Part shown: one piece after another, positions 1 to 5,900 of the stretch
Position numbering within the stretch: position 1 is the first letter of the stretch
How the letters are laid out: the number at the start of each line of letters is the position of its first letter
Assembly (NCBI GenBank): GCA_029935295.1
Contig: JAOZKP010000150.1
Coordinates: 1 to 7,004 of the forward strand
Direction of reading: 5' to 3'
Source of the DNA: a bacterium
Lineage (GTDB): Bacteria; Desulfobacterota; Anaeroferrophillalia; Anaeroferrophillales; Tharpellaceae
Length of the DNA: 7,004 bases
Program-made: the position numbers and the translations under genes
The notes under the pieces: generated by a model
Seen by the model: only the letters and a program-made list of their open reading frames with translations
Told to the model about the DNA's origin: nothing
Database searches by the model: none

Positions 1-191
1 GCTGCGGCATCGAGATCACCGAAGAAGTTATCCAGAGCCTTATCAACCTTGATATTGACATCGATGGTAATATGAATTGGTTTGATTTCGACCGGGGCTA
101 CTTTAACTTCGTGTTTGGTGTTGCAGCCGCAAATCAGTATAAGGGATGCTATAGCCAATATCTGAATTGGCGAAAATGTTTTTCTGGACAA
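1..191 (-). CDS. ynbE: YnbE-like outer-membrane lipoprotein, 3' end outside the window
   Basis: Sixty-three codons are visible before the gene leaves the window. It opens with a TTG codon at 191-189, chosen because a strong Shine-Dalgarno (AAGGAGGAG, 206-198) sits six bases upstream and no in-frame ATG exists nearby. The product has a basic N-terminus (MSRKTF), a hydrophobic stretch (residues 9-20) and a lipobox ending I-C-G-C, with Cys23 as the likely lipidated residue. The mature part contains the family pattern PIHITIDVNIKVDKALDNFF followed by GDLDAA, typical of YnbE-like lipoproteins. These are only about 60-70 residues long, so little is missing. In E. coli, YnbE is an outer-membrane lipoprotein that pairs with YdbH by beta-strand augmentation to complete an inter-membrane lipid-transport bridge, and YdbL modulates it. 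The neighbour upstream here is ydbH, which supports the call. A ydbL homologue may follow beyond the left edge. Confidence 0.88.
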   Translation of the reverse strand, partial: MSRKTFSPIQILAIASLILICGCNTKHEVKVAPVEIKPIHITIDVNIKVDKALDNFFGDLDAA

Positions 192-197
192 GTGATT

Positions 198-206
198 CTC
201 CTCCTT
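198..206 (-). promoter_or_regulatory. Strong Shine-Dalgarno that fixes the TTG start of ynbE
   Basis: Read on the minus strand the sequence is AAGGAGGAG followed by six bases (AATCAC) and then TTG. It is an almost full anti-16S match at good spacing and decides a non-ATG start. It lies only seven bases from the end of the palindromic element at 214-369, so ynbE seems able to recruit ribosomes independently of ydbH. Confidence 0.8.
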
Positions 207-213
207 ATTTGTT

Positions 214-369
214 GATGGCGTCGTAAAAAGTTCCGATCTACTGCGTTGTTGCGTCTCACCAGTCACTCGACATACTACATGTATGGTCTCGTGTATGGTG
301 AGACCGACAACGCCCGGAGGAAGTGCCCTTGGGGTGCATCTTGTATATCGAAATTTTTACTTAGCCATC
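214..369. repeat. 156-bp nested palindromic element (MITE/REP-like) inside the ydbH-ynbE gap
   Basis: The element is a set of nested inverted repeats. The outer arms are 214-237 and 347-369: GATGGC pairs with GCCATC, three bases do not pair, then GTAAAAA (223-229) pairs with TTTTTAC (354-360), followed by TTCCGAT against ATCGAAA with one bulge. The middle arms are 243-261 (GCGTTGTTGCGTCTCACCA) and 296-313 (TGGTGAGACCGACAACGC), nearly perfectly complementary with one bulge and one mismatch. The centre holds CATAC (271-275) and GTATG (281-285). About 33 bases at 314-346 lie between the right middle and outer arms, against about five on the left, so the structure is asymmetric. No transposase is present and no convincing target duplication is seen. 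From memory, this end sequence recurs in Desulfobacterota genomes as a dispersed non-coding repeat. Transcribed as part of the operon mRNA, it would fold into a long hairpin. Confidence 0.8.
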
Positions 370-411
370 CCGAGACTTTTAGAAAAAATCTTTCATCTGG
401 AATATAATTTG
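370..411. other. Short A/T-rich spacer after ydbH
   Basis: These 42 bases lie between the ydbH stop codon and the palindromic element. They can form only a weak A/U-rich hairpin (373-391, eight pairs including one G-U) without a following U-run in the direction of transcription. I see no terminator and no promoter I can defend here. Confidence 0.4.
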
Positions 412-2964
412 TCACTTAGCCAAGGTCGAAATACCTTTATACTGCAAAATATGATTCAAAGGAAAGCGTAAATTAATGTCGAGGCTGATTCCCTGAAAAT
501 GTGAGCCCGGCCCGTCGCTGGATATCCGGACAAAACTGCCGATATCTTTTTTGTAGAGAAATGGCAGAGGCAGGTTGGGTTTCCCGTCAAATTGGAGATT
601 TAGGATAAGTTCTTTTTTGGCGGAGTTAAGTTTTAATTTAGCCCATTTATACTGATAATCTTTGAGTGCTTCGCGGGCGAGATCAAGTTGGGCAAACTGG
701 GGGCTGTTGGTGGGTATGCCAGCGGTTAAAGCCGCGCCACCTTTGATTTTGATGTTGCCGGTCTGGTTCGGGGTCGAATAGAGAAAGCCGTCGTTGAAGA
801 TGATTTTACCGCCGGCCCAGGCGACTGGGATGCGGCCGTTAACCGAGCCTTGGCCCCGGGCTTCAATCTGACCGAGTTGTTTTAGGAGCTCGGACAGATT
901 GAGTCGGTCACAGTATAGGGTTGACTGGTAGTGGTTGATGTTTGGCGAAAATCGCAGTGCTTGAGTTTCGATATTACCGCCGCACCAGCCGATTCGGCCT
1001 TTTTCCAGAAGCAGGGTTTGATCTCTTTCAAATTGGAAAGAGAAGGTGCCATCTTTACAGTTGATATTGCCGGCCTGTAAGTGTAAAAATGTGAGTTTCT
1101 GGTTTGAATCAGTGTGAAGAGAGGGTAGCTCCGGGAATTTAAGGCGACAGTTGATGCCGCTGCAGGTAAGGTTTTTCTCCGGGTAGCTGAATTGGGCTTG
1201 ATTAAGATTAAGGGTGAGGTCGCCCTTTAATTGGTTTGTGTCATCAAGACCGAAGGCGATCTTTCCGGTCGCACTTATGGTGCCGTCAAGGGTACTTTCC
1301 CCGGCGGCGGGGATAAATTTCCCTAAAATAACCGGGCTTGCCGGTTTGCAGACGGGGATGCTTAATGCAGCTTCAGTCTGAAACCCGCCTTTCGGTTTGA
1401 ATCCACACTCTCCATTGATGATAAATTTTAACTCTTTGATGAGTTTGCAGGCATATTGACCTTTGAAGTCAAACTTGTTTCTTTGTTGTTGGAGATCGAT
1501 ATTGAAGCGGCCGAGATCAGTATTGTTGAGTATGATTTTATTGCAGGTAAAGCTGCCTTGGGTTGCAGTAACCGGCAGAGATGAAAAACCGGCTTCCGAA
1601 GATTTAATTTTCGTCCGGCCTGCGGTCTTGATTTCGGGGAAGACCAGGCGTTTGCCGGCATTATCCACTACTGTGTGATTGAGCGAAATGAGCCAGTCTA
1701 TTTCGCCCGGATTGGAATCTTGCGCGTGAGCCTGGATTTTTATCGCCGGAGAGTTACCGGAGATTGACAAGGTTTTGTTGTGAAGCTGCCACCGGTGATT
1801 TTCGGCGGGGCTTGAAAGTGAGGCTTGATAGCCGCCATGTTGGTCAATGGCGGCCGTCAGTCGCCATTTTTTCGTGAACGGGTGATTGAAAGTTAGACCT
1901 GAAGCCTTATCCTGACCCCCGATCCGAGTTGCCCAGTGCCCTTGTAGTTTAATTTTGTCAGGTTCATCTTTAATTATAAATTCAAGGTTGGTGATGGTTG
2001 GAGAAAATGGCGCCAAAAGAGCGAGACGGTTAAGTTGCAATTTCCAGGGGGCGGTAGCGTTTTCTTTGTTGAGGGAGAATACGACAGTCGAATCTTCCCC
2101 GGTAGTGGATTGTGAATTGTCGATATGAAAATCATTATATGTAAGTTTTCCTTGTTTCCACTCTGTTCGGGATTCTAACTTTTCCAGGCTCAAAGGCATT
2201 AAACCGAAATCGGCCGCAGCTTTAAGTGATATCTCTCCTCTCGCATCAAGACCGTCTATCCGGCCCAGAATATCGGCAAAATCAAGCAGCTCAATTTTGT
2301 TTGCTTTGACCTCCAGATGCGCTCGCTCTTTTTCAGTCAGGGTGACACTGAAATTAAGTGCTATCGGGGTGCCGCGCGGATTAAATTGCAGGGTGCCGTC
2401 GAGGTGGGTGACCGCAGATTTTGGGTCGGTTGATTTTTTTATGCTGGCTGAGAAAGGAAGGCGAAACTCGCGATCGTCGGTTTTGATAATAATAACAGAT
2501 CTTTCAATTGTCAGTGTGCTAAAGGGCAAAATTGGTAGTTGAGATGGGTCTTGTGAAGACTTGTCTGGGTATTCTGCGTCACCTCCGGAAGGATTTTTTT
2601 CAAGACCGGGTATGCTGATCTTGCCTTTATTCAACACAGCTCTGATGCTGATCCCGCTTAAAATTACCTGATCCAGTTCACCTTTTGCGAGCGATTCAGG
2701 ATCATAGAGAAGATGGATGCGTTCAATCGTCAAGCCCGGTTCCGATCCGGGGCCGAAGCGCAGCGGTCCGGCGCTGGTTTCGGTTACTCCTAAATGATCG
2801 ATATCACAGAAAAAATCACTGTAACCCAGTTGCTGCACCAGCTGCGGCAGCATCCAGGATTCAACCAGACTCGGCAGAACTAAAAGCGAAAGCCCAAGCA
2901 GGCAAAATCCCACTAGCAGGGTAATGCAGAAGAAGCGAACTATGCGGCGGAGTAGTAGTGTCAT
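412..2964 (-). CDS. ydbH: YdbH-family (AsmA-like) intermembrane phospholipid transport protein
   Basis: An 850-residue protein, close to the roughly 880 of E. coli YdbH. The N-terminus is a basic MTLLLRR followed by one membrane helix (about residues 8-30), which anchors it in the inner membrane with the rest in the periplasm. Residues 55-115 show the family pattern of a short LGV...GPLRFGPG segment, then LTIERIHLLYDPESLAKGEL and an LSGISI strand. Residues 121-147 are a polar, probably disordered insert. The bulk is beta-strand-rich, as expected for the elongated groove of the AsmA/TamB/YhdP/YdbH group. The C-terminal signature is clear: GSVNGRIPVAWAGGKIIFNDG (706-726), AREALKDYQYKWAKLKL (763-779), LILNLQFDGKP (786-796) and LDINLRFPLNHIL (828-840). 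In E. coli, YdbH works redundantly with TamB and YhdP in moving phospholipids to the outer membrane, and pairs with YnbE, encoded downstream here. Its ATG lies ten bases after the previous stop and lacks a good Shine-Dalgarno, suggesting translational coupling. Older databases call the C-terminal domain a dicarboxylate transport domain. Confidence 0.9.
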   Translation of the reverse strand: MTLLLRRIVRFFCITLLVGFCLLGLSLLVLPSLVESWMLPQLVQQLGYSDFFCDIDHLGVTETSAGPLRFGPGSEPGLTIERIHLLYDPESLAKGELDQVILSGISIRAVLNKGKISIPGLEKNPSGGDAEYPDKSSQDPSQLPILPFSTLTIERSVIIIKTDDREFRLPFSASIKKSTDPKSAVTHLDGTLQFNPRGTPIALNFSVTLTEKERAHLEVKANKIELLDFADILGRIDGLDARGEISLKAAADFGLMPLSLEKLESRTEWKQGKLTYNDFHIDNSQSTTGEDSTVVFSLNKENATAPWKLQLNRLALLAPFSPTITNLEFIIKDEPDKIKLQGHWATRIGGQDKASGLTFNHPFTKKWRLTAAIDQHGGYQASLSSPAENHRWQLHNKTLSISGNSPAIKIQAHAQDSNPGEIDWLISLNHTVVDNAGKRLVFPEIKTAGRTKIKSSEAGFSSLPVTATQGSFTCNKIILNNTDLGRFNIDLQQQRNKFDFKGQYACKLIKELKFIINGECGFKPKGGFQTEAALSIPVCKPASPVILGKFIPAAGESTLDGTISATGKIAFGLDDTNQLKGDLTLNLNQAQFSYPEKNLTCSGINCRLKFPELPSLHTDSNQKLTFLHLQAGNINCKDGTFSFQFERDQTLLLEKGRIGWCGGNIETQALRFSPNINHYQSTLYCDRLNLSELLKQLGQIEARGQGSVNGRIPVAWAGGKIIFNDGFLYSTPNQTGNIKIKGGAALTAGIPTNSPQFAQLDLAREALKDYQYKWAKLKLNSAKKELILNLQFDGKPNLPLPFLYKKDIGSFVRISSDGPGSHFQGISLDINLRFPLNHILQYKGISTLAK

Positions 2965-2974
2965 AAATGACCGA

Positions 2975-5900
2975 TTAAAGTGGATTATTTATAATCCAGA
3001 TATCACTGGGTGAATTTTCATCTGTGGTGCGATGGGATTCAAAACAGACATATTTACTGTCAGAAGATGAGCTCGGAGCTCCATCCTCATGTTCTATATC
3101 ATTAGTCAAACGAATCATTCTACCACCGGCGACCGGTAACATAAATATACTTGGATGTTCAATGCCGCCGTGCGGGGCACTGGAGAGAACATAACGACCG
3201 TTTGCTAACCAGGATAAATCCGTATCCGGGCCGCCGGGTTGATCTTTGCTGATTGTCGCGGAAAGATTAACCCCTAATCCTCCAGCAGCAGGAACAATCC
3301 AGGCTTCCCACATCTCCAGAGAGTCTGTAATTGCAGGATTTCTATGTTGATAGAGTAGCTGGCTTCCATCTGGAGACCAAGAGGGCAATCGGTCATCCAT
3401 CGTACCGACAAAATTAGTCATCTGCGTTACTTTTGCAGTAGTTAAATCGATGATATAGATGGCACTACGCTGTTGCTCTTCTCCTTGACATTGAGGTCCG
3501 GATTCAAAAGCTACAATATTTTTTGAGGGTGAGAAGACCGGTTCAATCCAGACTGGCAGTTCACCGTGAGAGGTCAAACGACGCAATTTATTTTTTCCTG
3601 CTACCGGGTTAATACTCCAGAAATCATTATCATCCTCCCGGTCAGAGGCAAATATCACCCGCCCGGTACTGCGTTCAAAACATCCGTAAGGTACATTAAC
3701 ATCATCATAATCGCCACAGGTTAACTTAACCGGCTGACTTTCTGTATTTAAATCCAGTCGATAGATGTGGGCCGGACCAAGATTGTAACCGTTTTCAAAT
3801 CCGGTAAATACGATAAAACTGCCATCCGGGGAAAAGCAGGGGTTCTGATAACTTAGAGTTCCAGTGGCAAACGTAAGTTGCCGGGCCCCGTCTGCGCGAG
3901 TTTTTAATTCCGGTATGGCTTCAGGCGGGGTTTCGGTCAAACGTGACAGAGACACCCGGGTTACCAGCGAACGCAGGCCGGATTTTTTGGCATCCTGGTA
4001 AACTTGAGCAGCATTTTTGTTGGAAATACAGTAATCTACCGAAAAAACTGGCAGACCATAATCCAAATATTTTTCATATTGGTGCAGGCGGCCTGCTGTC
4101 GACCACTCATCCTCATCAAGATTTGGTAAATCTCCGGCCGCAGGGTCATTCCATTCGGCATCTCCTTCACCATGAAACCAGGTATCCTCAACTGCCAGCC
4201 CATCAATTGCGGCGCGATAACGGTCAGGAGCAAAATCTACCAGATAGGGTGCGTTTTGCGCGATAACCAGAAAATCCGGGGATACCGCCCGCCCGGCGAC
4301 CCGAATTGCTTCGACAAATTTTATCATCTCAGCCTGAGGATCGACTCCATCTCGAATTGCGGCCTGAATTACTTTATCATCATCATAGGCCTCAACCCAG
4401 TCAAGATAGACCCCATCAAAACCATAACGAGCCAAAGTCGCAATAATCCCCGTATCTCCAAGCCAGAGATTTTTCCACTCCGGTCGCCAGTAAGCAACCG
4501 GATAATTACCGCTCCAACCATCAGGATCAATCGTAATCAAAAAATCAGGCGAGCCAACTTTACTTGCTGTCGGCGCCACCCAATTTGCCCCCCAATAGTC
4601 GCGATAATCTTCAGCTTGACCTATATCAATATATGCCAGAAGAAGACGGGGCTGCCCATTTGGTGTTTTTTTGAGTGAGTTTACTATTGTGGCAGTATCA
4701 TAAGGGTAATCACTAAAATTATGGCCCGGTTCAAGAACAAATAACGGATAATCGGTAGCGGCTAAAGTTGCCACCGCCCCGTCTTGATCAAGACCTTGAA
4801 TCTGATACATCCAGGTTTGGGCGGCCGCCAGTAACTCGGTAGCAGTTTTCCCGGGTGCAGGAACTAAAAGTGTCGGTAGAGCGTCAAGCATAGTGTTGTT
4901 GCTACTGTTGTTGAGCTGAAAAGCAACTATTTTATGGTTTGCAGAGTAGGTAATATAAGTGGCGGCGGATATGTCGGTGCTGAATAAAGCGTCGGCAATT
5001 ACTACTTTTTTCTCGTAGATTTGTAAGTCGATAGATTCAGTTGCGATTAGTTCTCCTGAATTGTTATAGGCTTTTAGTTGAATGGTTACCGGAGATGTTT
5101 CGATGTTGACGAAAGCGATGCCGGACCAGCCATCTTTTTCAAGATTTGCCAGGATGCCGTTTGCACCACTGATGCCGACGCTGGAGTATCCGCCAAGCCG
5201 CTGACCGTCTTTACTGCCGAACAGCTCAAAGCCCGAGAGTTTATCAGTACCTTTAATCTTGAGCCAGGCAGTTTTCGGCGGTAAAGCCAGTGAGTTTACT
5301 GTTCCAACATATCTGGAGAATGGAGCAATGGGTGCGGTGAAAACCGGGAATGGTGAACCCGTCTTGGAGAAGGGTGAAATCGTCAATGTGGATTCATTTA
5401 TTTGCGGATTGTAAGCCACAATCCCGGTCCACCATTGGAGATCATCAACGATATGGGGAAAGTAAAGTTCGCTCGCGAAATTATCACTTAAAAGTATGCC
5501 ACTTAACTGTTTACCGTTGCCGAAAAGTTCCAGGCCAACGACTCCGGACATGCCCGCAATCAATGCCGAAGTAATGCTGGTTTGAGGTTGGTTGTCAAAT
5601 AGGCTTTTTATTGAAAAGGCTCGATGCTCTCCGGCGGCAAGGGTTATCTTTTTTTCTACTCCATTATTGAAAAATAGAGTCAATTGTTTACTTGATAAGG
5701 TAGTATTGACCAGGCTCAAGCCGGACCACCAATTCTGATCAGAAGCTATATGGGTAATGGGTACACTGTCCGAGTTCTGGTGCGTGACCGCGGGTATGGC
5801 GACTCGGCAAACATCTTTGATATAGAATTTAATAAAACCAGTAATTTTTTCGGAGTTGCATTCGAGAATTATGTAGCTGATAGTCTCAGGATTTATAAAT

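Noticed and set aside
214..369. CRISPR repeat or phage attachment site
   Set aside because: There is a single nested palindrome, no regularly spaced copies or spacers, and no cas, integrase or tRNA gene nearby.
373..391. Intrinsic terminator after ydbH
   Set aside because: The stem is almost all A-U with a G-U pair, and no U-run follows it in the direction of transcription.
283..471. 62-residue plus-strand open frame that begins inside the palindromic element
   Set aside because: Its start lies in the inverted repeat and its end overlaps the ydbH 3' end in antisense; it has no ribosome binding site and no protein-like pattern.
2978..3892. TolB of the Tol-Pal system
   Set aside because: Only the propeller blades match; the N-terminal TolB domain and the tol-pal neighbours are absent, and the propeller is the tail of a far larger protein.
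4172..4678. 168-residue plus-strand open frame opposite the GH114 domain
   Set aside because: It is fully antisense to a well-conserved domain, and its composition (many Ile, Asn, Pro, Arg) is what a shadow of the coding strand would give.
3920..4846. Cysteinyl-tRNA synthetase-related protein
   Set aside because: The TM1410/GH114 family was labelled this way in old databases. There is no HIGH or KMSKS motif, and the protein has a signal peptide.
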